From contig OW799234.1 in the NCBI GenBank assembly GCA_941918925.1, positions 45,166,412 through 45,230,411 of the forward strand: a stretch of 64,000 nt of DNA. The letters run 5' to 3'. This DNA comes from Phyto melanocephala (lineage: Eukaryota; Arthropoda; Insecta; Diptera; Rhinophoridae). Under the pieces are notes generated by a model. It saw only the letters and a list, made by a program, of their open reading frames with translations, did no database searches and had not been told where the DNA came from. Positions 22,003-29,735 of this stretch are shown piece by piece. Made by a program: the position numbers and the translations under genes. Each line of letters starts with the position of its first letter. Position 1 is the stretch's first letter.

Positions 22003-22121
22003 TTGAACTTGAAAGTGCTATTAATCTTATAAAAAACACGTCAGCTTACTATATCCTTATACACACAAACTCATAGTTGAGTACTTATTCTTAAAATCAT
22101 AATTTAGAAAAGTTTTAGAAA

Positions 22122-22607
22122 TTGCTCAACATGCATCGCAGTATTGTATTCATCGACTTTCAAGGCTTTAAATCTAATTCAAATAATTTTATTGCAAAAG
22201 AAATTGCAGTTGTATTCAATAAAAATGAATATTTTAATTTTATTATAAAACCTCCATACGACTTTAATTGTTTGTCAGCAAAGAAACAAAAAGAAGCACA
22301 TTGGCTAATGAAAAATTATCACCACTTGAATTGGAATGATGGACTACTGACTTTTGATAGTGTATATAAATTTTTAAAAGCAAATACTAAATACTCTAAT
22401 ATATATGTCAAAGGTGATGAAAAAAGGAAATGGTTGGAGAAAATTCTACAGCAAACGGTTTTTAATATTGAAGATCATGCTTGTGCTAACTTTAAACAAA
22501 TGGAACTGAAGTACTCTGACCACATCTATTGTAATCACCACAGTTATGGAATTTGTGCATTAAAAAATGCTCTTTTACTAGAAAGGGAAAATTTAGTTTT
22601 AACATGA
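22122..22607 (+). CDS. Degenerate RNase H-fold (DEDD exonuclease-like) protein (161 aa)
   Basis: The N-terminus IVFIDFQGFKSN resembles the first strand of DEDD 3'-5' exonucleases, with DFQ where the catalytic DxE would be. It is followed by KEIAVVF strands, an NIYVKGDEKRKWLEKIL segment, and a C-terminal CNHHSYGICALKNALLL block. Similar proteins (FDFQGFK...PPY...VKG.EK) occur in insect Polinton-like and virus-derived loci, to my recollection. The missing acidic residue suggests the fold was kept without nuclease chemistry, or that metal ligands are rearranged. An internal Met three codons in is an alternative start. It converges with the protease gene 72 bp downstream. Confidence 0.6.
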   Translation: MLNMHRSIVFIDFQGFKSNSNNFIAKEIAVVFNKNEYFNFIIKPPYDFNCLSAKKQKEAHWLMKNYHHLNWNDGLLTFDSVYKFLKANTKYSNIYVKGDEKRKWLEKILQQTVFNIEDHACANFKQMELKYSDHIYCNHHSYGICALKNALLLERENLVLT

Positions 22608-22679
22608 AAAAAAAATACTATTACTTATTTTAATAATTAAAATAAAAAATAAAATAAACAAAATTATGGATGTTTTTTA

Positions 22680-23060
22680 TTATTTCTTTATTTGAAAATT
22701 AGTTAAAAATTTTAAGCATAAATGGCCACAATTAAAAGCATTAGTTTTTTGATATCTTTTATAGTTGTATTTAGTATTAGTTCCTAAATATTTTACTACT
22801 TCTAACGGAGGTCGAAGATTACCAAAACTATCAAAATATTCAATATTTTTGTTATCTTTGTAGTAGGCTACCCAATGTGTGCCTTGTCCTTTATTATATT
22901 CCAAATTGATAATTCCGCACTCTTTTCGTCGTGGACATCTAGGAAGTTTATCTCTCATATATACTCCTCTAAAATTAGGAATATAATTCTTTCCAAATAC
23001 TTTTAAATCTATGTCTGTGAGAGGTCTGTTGGGTAGCTGTTTTATTAGTTTTTTGATACA
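22680..23060 (-). CDS. PRO: Adenain-type cysteine protease, start codon apparently lost
   Basis: Processing protease of Polintons, homologous to the adenovirus maturation protease (C5 family), expected to cleave virion proteins. Visible are GTHWVAYY with catalytic His, the YFDSFGNLRPP block, and FNCGHLCLKFL with catalytic Cys. The only in-frame ATG (22958, giving 92 aa) lies after well-conserved family sequence (LPNRPLTDIDL and PNFRGVYMRD) that continues upstream to a stop at 23061-23063. Those about 30 upstream codons contain no ATG, so the original start seems mutated, or a non-AUG start or splicing is used. The stop overlaps the end of the neighbouring minus-strand gene's region. Protease identity is secure; activity of this copy is doubtful. 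Confidence 0.85.
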   Translation of the reverse strand, partial: CIKKLIKQLPNRPLTDIDLKVFGKNYIPNFRGVYMRDKLPRCPRRKECGIINLEYNKGQGTHWVAYYKDNKNIEYFDSFGNLRPPLEVVKYLGTNTKYNYKRYQKTNAFNCGHLCLKFLTNFQIKK

Positions 23061-23850
23061 TTATTATAAAAAATTCCATATCCATTTTTATGTGGTTTCA
23101 GATATAAACCTTTGCCCATTGCTATTGCCTCTAATGTTCTGTTATGACGCTTGCTCTCTTCAAGTTGCTGTCTACCATTTTTAGCTGTTGCTATGGCTTT
23201 AACAATTGACGATCCACTAGAAGCTAATGCACCCAATGTTCCGAGTGCAGTTAGTATTGGAACAATAGGTAGGAAGCCGCCAACTTTTGGAACTTTAATG
23301 ATTCTTGGAATTTTAATTTCTGATTTCCTTCCACGAAATGAATTTTTAATTACTTTTCGCGCAGTTTTAATAGCATTTTTAACATCTTGAGGTTTTTGTT
23401 TTTTTAAGACAACATTTGCTGCTTTAATTGCACTATTAAAAATATTTCGCTTATAGGGGCTTTTCTTATTGCGTTTAACACCCATACCAAATTTTACTTT
23501 AGCTTTCATTGCGTTACTAACAAAGAATGCGTTTAGTTTTTCTCCAACTGTACTATCTCTAGCTTTAACTCTTTCCCAAGCTTTATCTGTTAGTTCTTTA
23601 TCTGCTTGATGTCTTTTATTAATATCAGTATTCTGAGAATAAGCAATATCATGAACTCGGCAAGCTGCATCCAGGGGATTAATTCCCTTATCTCCTCTTT
23701 CTAAACGCTTTTCCAGTTTTGTTCCAGTCCACAGTACTGATAACCGGGTAAATGAAGTTCTACTGGTAGTGAATTAATTAATTTATTAAATAGTCCTTTT
23801 CGGTGCACGGAAGTTTTTCCACTAAATTTATTATTTACATATACAATCAT
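23045..23850 (-). pseudogene. PLA2-like/pVI-like minor virion protein, one-base frameshift
   Basis: Read on the minus strand from an ATG at 23850. The first part includes LPGYQYCG, the calcium-loop-like start of the parvovirus-type phospholipase A2 domain. A one-base loss near 23731-23733 then shifts the frame. The next frame continues with the PLA2 catalytic block (CRVHDIAYS, His-Asp pair) and runs into the 154-residue ORF beginning at 23509. That part is Lys/Arg-rich, has a hydrophobic glycine-rich segment (FLPIVPILTALGTLGAL) that could disturb membranes, and ends in MGKGLYLKPHKNGYG, common beside Polinton proteases. A joint membrane-lysis role in a virion is inferred from those families. 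A downstream ATG could still make the C-terminal part. Confidence 0.8.
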
Positions 23851-23954
23851 TTATATACTGCAATAATGGTTTGTACATAGAAAAAATACAAATAAAAAAA
23901 TTTAGAAATTAATTACATATTCATGTGTACACATAAATATACTCAGTCATAAAA
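23851..23954. promoter_or_regulatory. Short divergent intergenic region (probable bidirectional promoter)
   Basis: Only 104 bp separate the divergent starts of the PLA2-like gene (23850, minus) and the ATPase (23955, plus). It is AT-rich with ATTTATATA/TATATACT-like words near 23850-23860. Promoter activity is inferred from geometry. Confidence 0.4.
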
Positions 23955-24644
23955 ATGCGTTTAATAAGACAACATAAAAATATTATAGTAAAAAATTTAG
24001 ATTTCCAAGAAAGGAAAAACGGAACTAAACACAGCTGTTTGTTGCCAAACTCAATAAGAGCACTTATAGTTGGACCGTCTAATTGTGGAAAAACAAATGT
24101 AATGCTTAGTTTAATTGAAAGCCCTAATGGATTAAAATTTAAAAATATATATTTATACTCAAAATCCCTACATCAACCAAAATATCAATATCTTAGAAAA
24201 TTAATTTCATCTGTAAAGGGTATGGGACTATATACTTTTTCAGAAAATGAATATGTCGTGCCACCTCAAGAAGCTAAGTCAAATTCAATAATGATATTTG
24301 ATGATGTTGCTTGCGAAAAACAAAATAATATTAGATCATACTTTTGTATGGGGAGACATAATAATATTGATTCCTTCTACTTATGTCAAACGTATACACA
24401 CATTCCAAAACATTTAATACGTGATAATGCAAATTTCATAATAATGTTTAAACAAGATGATTTAAATTTAAAGCATATTTATAATGATCACGTTGGAAAT
24501 GATATGAGTCTTGACATGTTTTCTAAAATATGCAAAGAATGTTGGAAAGAAAAACATGGATTTCTAGTAATAAGTAAAGATGATGAAATTCATAATGGAC
24601 GTTATAGAAAAGGTTTTGATATATTTATCCAAGTTCAATTGTAA
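23955..24644 (+). CDS. ATPase: Packaging ATPase of the A32/FtsK-HerA type
   Basis: 229 residues, full length for the Polinton ATPase. Walker A is GPSNCGKT at residues 40-47. Walker B is SIMIFDDVA near 112-120, with the paired acidic residues. A conserved YLCQTYTHIPKHLIRDN segment near 142-158 provides the sensor glutamine. It belongs to the genome-packaging ATPases of PRD1-adenovirus-lineage viruses such as poxvirus A32, and would pump the element's DNA into a preformed capsid. The frame is intact. It is transcribed away from the PLA2-like gene across a 104-bp gap and is followed by the 21-bp minisatellite. Confidence 0.92.
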   Translation: MRLIRQHKNIIVKNLDFQERKNGTKHSCLLPNSIRALIVGPSNCGKTNVMLSLIESPNGLKFKNIYLYSKSLHQPKYQYLRKLISSVKGMGLYTFSENEYVVPPQEAKSNSIMIFDDVACEKQNNIRSYFCMGRHNNIDSFYLCQTYTHIPKHLIRDNANFIIMFKQDDLNLKHIYNDHVGNDMSLDMFSKICKECWKEKHGFLVISKDDEIHNGRYRKGFDIFIQVQL

Positions 24645-24702
24645 ATATTCAGCTATCCAAACTGAATACATATATATTCTTCTTAATAATTTTGTATACT
24701 GT

Positions 24703-25125
24703 AAAGCTGCTTAGCTGTTTTAAGGAGCTGTTTAGCTGTTCTAGGGAGCTGTTTAGCTGTTCTAGGGAGCTGTTTAGCTGTTTTAAAGAGCTGTTTAGCT
24801 GTTTTAAGGAGCTGTTTAGCTGTTTTCACGGAGCTGTTTAGCTGTTCTAGGGAGCTGTTTAGCTGTTTTAAGGAGCTGTTTTAAGGAGCTGTTTAGCTGT
24901 TTTAAGGAGCTGTTTAGCTGTTCTAGGGAGCTGTTTAGCTGTTTTAAAGAGCTGTTTAGCTGTTTTAAGGAGCTGTTTAGCTATTCTAGGGAGCTGTTTA
25001 GCTGTTCTAGGGAGCTGTTTAGCTATTTCAAGCAGCTGTTTAGCTCTTTTAACTGTTATAAGGAGTTGTTTTAGAGAAGCTGTTATAAGAAGCAGTTTAG
25101 CTGTTCTACGAAACTGTTCAGTTCT
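24703..25125. repeat. 21-bp minisatellite, about 19 units
   Basis: Repeats of GGAGCTGTTTAGCTGTTTTAA with C/A and TCTAGG variants. Because 21 is a multiple of three the minus strand stays open over 24868-25167 and would encode a seven-residue repeat, AKQLLKT. One shortened unit (TTTTAAGGAGCTG) and one expanded unit interrupt the phase. It lies between the ATPase and the DUF8207-like gene. The repeat-derived ORF is most likely a by-product. Confidence 0.9.
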
Positions 25126-25171
25126 TCCACAATTTAATTTGTTTTGGTTAAAATCACTCTCATTCATAAAT

Positions 25172-26086
25172 ATGGAAAACGATAATGTATTAAGGGAGTT
25201 GGTGAAATCTAGAAAAATTTTGAAAAAGAAATTTGATAGCGTGAAACTTGGAGAAGCAGAAACATATAATCAATTAGAAAATACATTTAAACCATTGACA
25301 GAACCACTAAAAAAATTAGTTAAAATATCTAATGAGAATTTACTAAAGCCAACAGCAACGATATTGAAACATGGCAAAACAAAAATGGAAAATATAAAGA
25401 ATAGCAGCATTATTCCTAGCGAAAGTGTTTTAAAAGAAGAAAATCCCCTTAATGCATCACTTATAACAAGTAAAATGGACAAAAGTAATAAATATAGTAC
25501 AGATGAAGACGACGATGAGGTAAATAATGAATCATTTTATTCCCAATCATCAAATTGGGATTTTGATTTAACAAACCTGAATGAAAACAAAAATCTTGAT
25601 ACGGTATTTGGACCACATAAAAATGATAATGGTGATTGGAAATTTGGAAATTCAGATTTAAAACTAAGTAATGACAAAATAATAGTAGCAAATAAGTCTT
25701 GGGCCTTAACACCTGGTTTATACTCATTACTATTTCATCAAAATCCAGAGCAATATGACTCATCAGAATTAGAAATATATAAACAAATTTTACTTGAAAC
25801 AAACGCCCATAGACGAAACCATGACCCTAATAATCAACTTAAAGGTAATAGAAGTTATAAATATAAAAAGGTTATAAAAAAACTATTTCCTACTACTACT
25901 CACATTGGTAAAGGTTTAATGAATATAAATCTTAACAAACCAAACTATATATACTGGGATAATCCCAATGAAATAGTAGATCGATTAAGACTTCTAATAG
26001 CATCACAACATGCTGGTAACAATAATCACACTAATGAAATAATATCAATAATTGAGGAATTGAGAGAAGCAAATATAATCGATTAA
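25172..26086 (+). CDS. DUF8207-like Polinton protein
   Basis: I use the ATG at 25172 (MENDNVLRELVKSRK, 304 residues), not the one at 25139, because the 11 residues before it overlap the minisatellite edge. The N-terminal 110 residues are lysine-rich and helical, possibly coiled coil. The C-terminal half (about 130-300) is a compact domain with TVFGPHKNDNGDWKFG, the strand-rich KIIVANKSWALTPGLYSLLF and TNAHRRNHD. I match that block to a protein of unknown function often found in insect Polintons (DUF8207-like, from memory). Its place next to capsid and integrase genes suggests a virion or assembly role; no function is established. Confidence 0.75.
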   Translation: MENDNVLRELVKSRKILKKKFDSVKLGEAETYNQLENTFKPLTEPLKKLVKISNENLLKPTATILKHGKTKMENIKNSSIIPSESVLKEENPLNASLITSKMDKSNKYSTDEDDDEVNNESFYSQSSNWDFDLTNLNENKNLDTVFGPHKNDNGDWKFGNSDLKLSNDKIIVANKSWALTPGLYSLLFHQNPEQYDSSELEIYKQILLETNAHRRNHDPNNQLKGNRSYKYKKVIKKLFPTTTHIGKGLMNINLNKPNYIYWDNPNEIVDRLRLLIASQHAGNNNHTNEIISIIEELREANIID

Positions 26087-26100
26087 TAAAAGGAAAAAAA

Positions 26101-26499
26101 ATGACCGTGGACAAATTTGGTCATTACAATAATCAAAATTTTAATAGCGAAATAAGAAAGAAAAATTTTTTTAAAAAATTTTTGGGTTATACGTTGGATG
26201 ACGATAACATAGACATCGAGAATAAAAGAATCAAAAATGTTGCAAGTCCTTTGGAGGAGAATGATGTCGTCAATAAATTATTTCTAATATCTTACATGAA
26301 TCAAGCGGAAAACCAAATAAATAATTATTTAAGGGAGGAAATCAATGAAATTCATGAAAAAGTTATACAATTTAAAGTAATACTCGATGAGCAAATAAAA
26401 AGTTGTATTGATAAAATTAATAAAATTGAAAATCTGACGTTCTCGTCAGTAGCTATAAGTGTTCCAATAGATAACAAATCAACTAAAAAATCAATTTAA
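26101..26499 (+). CDS. Small Polinton protein with fibre-like repeat motif (132 aa)
   Basis: Starts 14 bp after the preceding stop. Residues about 40-62 read IDIENKRIKNVASPLEENDVVNK, resembling the 'RI.NV..P....DAVNK' motif that joins shafts and heads in phage tail fibres and occurs in an unnamed small protein of many insect Polintons. The C-terminal half is a predicted amphipathic helix or coiled coil (NQAENQINNYLREEINEIHEKVIQF). This combination would fit a trimeric spike or fibre protein; the function is inferred from the motif alone. Confidence 0.6.
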   Translation: MTVDKFGHYNNQNFNSEIRKKNFFKKFLGYTLDDDNIDIENKRIKNVASPLEENDVVNKLFLISYMNQAENQINNYLREEINEIHEKVIQFKVILDEQIKSCIDKINKIENLTFSSVAISVPIDNKSTKKSI

Positions 26500-26538
26500 G
26501 ATATAAATAGACAGTAAAAAAAAAAAAAAAGTAAACAA

Positions 26539-27459
26539 ATGAGTTCAAAAAGAAATTTAGTAAATGAACTTCATTTTAAAGCACGAAAGAATTTCTTAAG
26601 GCGAAGAGTTATTACAAAGGGTATAGACGATCTCTGGCAAGCTGATTTGGTTGAAATGGGTAATTATTCAGCTAGCAACAATGGATATAAATATATGTTA
26701 ACAGTCATTGATATATTCTCAAAATATGCTTGGGTTGAATCAATTAAATCAAAAACTGCTTCAGAAGTTGCAAAAGCCTTTCAAAAAGTATTTAATTTGG
26801 GGCGTAAACCTAAGAATTTACAGACAGATGATGGTAAAGAATTTTTCAATAAGGAGTTTGGAGTGCTAATGCGAAAATATTCAATTAATCATTACTCTAC
26901 ATACAGTGTAATGAAAGCTTCAATTGTTGAACGCTTTAATAGAACATTAAAGGGTATGATGTGGAAAGAGTTTAGTAACAACGGAAGCTATAAATGGATT
27001 CATATTTATAAGAGCTTAGTTAAAAAATATAATAATAAAAAACATAGAACAATAAAAATGGCACCGGTTCACGTTACAGCTAAAAATGAAAAACATCTGT
27101 TGAATACTGTATACAATAATATTAAAATCTTTAAACCATCACGTTTCATAGTTGGAGATCATGTTCGAATTAGTAAATATAAACATATTTTTGAAAAAGG
27201 GTATACTCCCAACTGGACAACAGAAATATTTAAAATACGATTAATACAAAATACTTATCCCGTCACATTTATATTGGAAGACTATCAAGGAAATGAAATA
27301 AAAGGGGGATTTTATAAGGAGGAGATACTTCACACACGTTATCCCAATACATTTTTGGTAGAAAAAGTATTGAAAACTAAAGGAAATAAAGCGTTTGTTA
27401 AGTGGTTGGGTTTCTCAAATCAACATAATTCTTGGATAAATAAAACTGATATATTGTAA
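26539..27459 (+). CDS. INT: Retroviral-type integrase with C-terminal chromodomain
   Basis: 306 residues. The N-terminus (VNELHFKARKNFLRRRVITK) is the Polinton consensus before the catalytic core. By my count the RNase H-fold core places the metal-binding acids at D36 (WQADLVEM), D97 (LQTDDGKEF) and E131 (SIVERFNRT). A beta-rich C-terminal domain follows, and residues about 268-306 form a chromodomain (TFLVEKVLK ... AFVKWLGFSNQHNSWI) with the aromatic residues that read methyl-lysine in other chromodomains. It integrates the linear element and generates the 6-bp duplication seen here. The frame is intact, and a poly-A run lies just before the start. Confidence 0.93.
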   Translation: MSSKRNLVNELHFKARKNFLRRRVITKGIDDLWQADLVEMGNYSASNNGYKYMLTVIDIFSKYAWVESIKSKTASEVAKAFQKVFNLGRKPKNLQTDDGKEFFNKEFGVLMRKYSINHYSTYSVMKASIVERFNRTLKGMMWKEFSNNGSYKWIHIYKSLVKKYNNKKHRTIKMAPVHVTAKNEKHLLNTVYNNIKIFKPSRFIVGDHVRISKYKHIFEKGYTPNWTTEIFKIRLIQNTYPVTFILEDYQGNEIKGGFYKEEILHTRYPNTFLVEKVLKTKGNKAFVKWLGFSNQHNSWINKTDIL

Positions 27460-27544
27460 AATTAAAAATAATAATTCATAAATAAAGAAAATAAATAATT
27501 AAAAAATTATAAAAGCATTTTTCATTAATAGTTGAGATGTCAAT

Positions 27545-28234
27545 ATGTCAATAACATTAGCATTAAGCGGAAAGTCTTCAATTTTAACAGCAAATTATTT
27601 CCCACCAATACATCTTAGTGATGAATATGAATGTTCTCTAATAGATTTTCACTCATATAATTCCGTTCCCAATGTAGACTTTGATAATAATCTATTTCAT
27701 ATAGGAGATAAAGTAATTGAAATTCCTATAGGTTCTTATGAGTTACAAGATATTGCTGACTATATTACTACAGAATATAAAGCACAGGAATTTAGTAAAT
27801 CAATTATAATTGAAGCCAATAACAATACTTTACAAGTTGAAATAACCTCATCACACGACAAAATTTTCTTTGATCAGAATCGATCTATTGGTAGTTTATT
27901 TGGATTCGATAGAACAACGTTGAATTCTGGTGTAAAACATTTTTCAAATCAGCCAGTAAATATTTTAAAAGTTAATGCCATACAAATTCAATGTAATATA
28001 ATAACGGGGACATATATGAATAACTCTCCAGCACATATACTTCATGAGTTCGCACTGGATGTCCCTCCAGGTTATAAATTAGATGTAATCCCTAGTAATC
28101 TAATTTATTTGCCAGTAAACGTCAAAGAAATAACACATCTTACCATTTGGATTGTTGATCAAGAAGGTCGTTTAATAAATTTCAGAGGCGAAGAAATAAC
28201 GCTAAGATTACATCTGAGACCAAATAAGATATGA
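27545..28234 (+). CDS. penton: Penton (single jelly-roll minor capsid protein)
   Basis: 229 residues, matching the Polinton minor capsid protein that occupies capsid vertices. The protein is strand-rich throughout: FPPIHLSDEYECSLIDFHSY at the N-terminus, IGSLFGF in the middle, and PSNLIYLPVNVKEITHLTIW plus the C-terminal ITLRLHLRPNKI typical of jelly-roll ends. It lies between integrase and major capsid protein as usual for insect Polintons. Its stop TGA overlaps the ATG of the micro-ORF (ATGA). There is no frame defect. Confidence 0.85.
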   Translation: MSITLALSGKSSILTANYFPPIHLSDEYECSLIDFHSYNSVPNVDFDNNLFHIGDKVIEIPIGSYELQDIADYITTEYKAQEFSKSIIIEANNNTLQVEITSSHDKIFFDQNRSIGSLFGFDRTTLNSGVKHFSNQPVNILKVNAIQIQCNIITGTYMNNSPAHILHEFALDVPPGYKLDVIPSNLIYLPVNVKEITHLTIWIVDQEGRLINFRGEEITLRLHLRPNKI

Positions 28235-28374
28235 TAATTTATAATAAAAACATACACAATAAAATAAAAAGGAACACTTCTACAAAAACTATTAAATCTA
28301 CAAGACCAAAGCTAACTGAACAAAATAAAGAGTTTTTAAAATCACTTAAGTTAAAAGTACAAACGAATGTCTGA
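28231..28374 (+). CDS. 47-codon basic micro-ORF coupled to penton and capsid genes
   Basis: Too short for standard ORF lists. The ATG at 28231 overlaps the penton stop as ATGA, and its own stop (28372-28374) lies 6 bases inside the major capsid gene. The peptide is highly basic (many Lys and Arg) and ends LTEQNKEFLKSLKLKVQ. A similar short 'KLT..N..FLKSLG' peptide occurs at the same place in other insect Polintons, to my recollection. Overlap at both ends suggests coordinated translation. It could be a cement or core peptide; no function is known. Confidence 0.6.
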   Translation: MIIYNKNIHNKIKRNTSTKTIKSTRPKLTEQNKEFLKSLKLKVQTNV

Positions 28375-29536
28375 TATACTCAATGTTGTAGAGAAACCGT
28401 TTTCGGATGAAAACATAACTAAAAAAGATTACCACAGTTATTTACCCTATATACAGTCATATAAAAATAATGATGAAATTCGAATTACACTACAAAATCA
28501 AGACTTGTATGTTCTTCCCTCAGAAAGCTACTTATATATAGAAGGAAATATAAAAAATGAAAAGGGTGAAGAATCTAAAAATGGTCGATTAAGAAATAAT
28601 TGTGTAGCGTACTTATTTGATGAAATACGTTATGAGATAAATGGTGTTGAAATTGATCGAACTCGATACTTGGGAAGGTCCAGTACACTCAAGAATTATA
28701 TTTCATTAAATGAATTTGAAAGTAATATGATGAGAAATGCTGGATGGTCTATATCTGAAGACTTATCTATACAAACATTTAATTTTTACATCCCTCTAAA
28801 GCTTTTAATGGGATTTGCAGAGGATTTTAATAAAATAATATTAAATAGTAAACACGAACTTATTCTTTTACGAAGTTCAACTGATGAGAATGTATATTAC
28901 TCAACAGATGCAAACGAAAAACTTCAGTTGACAGTTACAAATATAACATGGAGAATTCCACATGTTCAGCTATCAGATTCTAGAATAAAACAAATAATGA
29001 AGATTATTAAGGATGGAACTTCTTTACCTATTGCATTCCGCAGTTGGGATTGTTATTTAAATCCTACATTTTCTGGTGGAATAAATCATCATTGGAATGT
29101 TAAAATGTCAATCAATAGAGAAAGACCACGATTTTTAATATTCGTTTTAGAAAATAAAAACAAATATATTCACTCTAATTTAAAAAATATTAAAGTGCAC
29201 TTGAATTCAGATGTCTATCCCTATGACGATTTAAATTTAAAGTTTGAGGGAAATCGATATGCAGTTTTATATGATATGTATGCAAAATTTCAACAAAATT
29301 ACTACATGAGGGATGCACAACCACTTCTTTCTTGTGAAAAATTTAAAAATAATCCAATTGCTGTAATTGATGTTAGTCACCAAAATGAGATGATTAAAAG
29401 TGGACCAATTGATGTTAAAATTGAGTTTGAAACCGGTAGTCCAATTCCTACAAATACAAATGCTTATTGTTTAATCCTATATGACCGTTTGATGGAATAC
29501 ACCCCATTAACTGGAATTGTTAGAAAAGTTATATAA
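28367..29536 (+). CDS. MCP: Major capsid protein (double jelly-roll)
   Basis: 389 residues, matching the insect Polinton major capsid protein. The N-terminal domain begins with LNVVEKPFSDENITKKDYHS, then YVLPSESYLYIEG and FDEIRYEINGVEIDR, a characteristic first jelly-roll. The second half has FRSWDCYLNPTFSGGINHHW and the C-terminal AYCLILYDRLMEY block. Established knowledge: Polinton capsid proteins are related to those of adenovirus- and PRD1-lineage viruses and form hexameric capsomers. The frame is intact. An AATAAA (29588-29593) just after the stop could end the transcript, and the gene converges with the polymerase. Confidence 0.9.
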   Translation: MSDILNVVEKPFSDENITKKDYHSYLPYIQSYKNNDEIRITLQNQDLYVLPSESYLYIEGNIKNEKGEESKNGRLRNNCVAYLFDEIRYEINGVEIDRTRYLGRSSTLKNYISLNEFESNMMRNAGWSISEDLSIQTFNFYIPLKLLMGFAEDFNKIILNSKHELILLRSSTDENVYYSTDANEKLQLTVTNITWRIPHVQLSDSRIKQIMKIIKDGTSLPIAFRSWDCYLNPTFSGGINHHWNVKMSINRERPRFLIFVLENKNKYIHSNLKNIKVHLNSDVYPYDDLNLKFEGNRYAVLYDMYAKFQQNYYMRDAQPLLSCEKFKNNPIAVIDVSHQNEMIKSGPIDVKIEFETGSPIPTNTNAYCLILYDRLMEYTPLTGIVRKVI

Positions 29537-29735
29537 ATTTATTCTGTAATACTTACCTTTCTCTAATTTATTTAAAACGAAAGATGAAATAAAAACAAAA
29601 AAAATATATATTTATAAAATTGGTTTTTATTATTATAATTTACAAGAGGAATTAAAATTTATAAATTTCTTAGGTAATTAAGACAATTCAAAAAATTTTT
29701 ATATATTTAACAATGCTTTTTTTTTTAATTTTAAA

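Noticed and set aside
24868..25167. 99-codon minus-strand open frame of AKQLLKT repeats
   Set aside because: It is produced by the 21-bp minisatellite and only stays open because the unit is a multiple of three; no start or family support.
25270..25802. Minus-strand open frames opposite the DUF8207-like gene
   Set aside because: Antisense shadows in AT-rich coding DNA.
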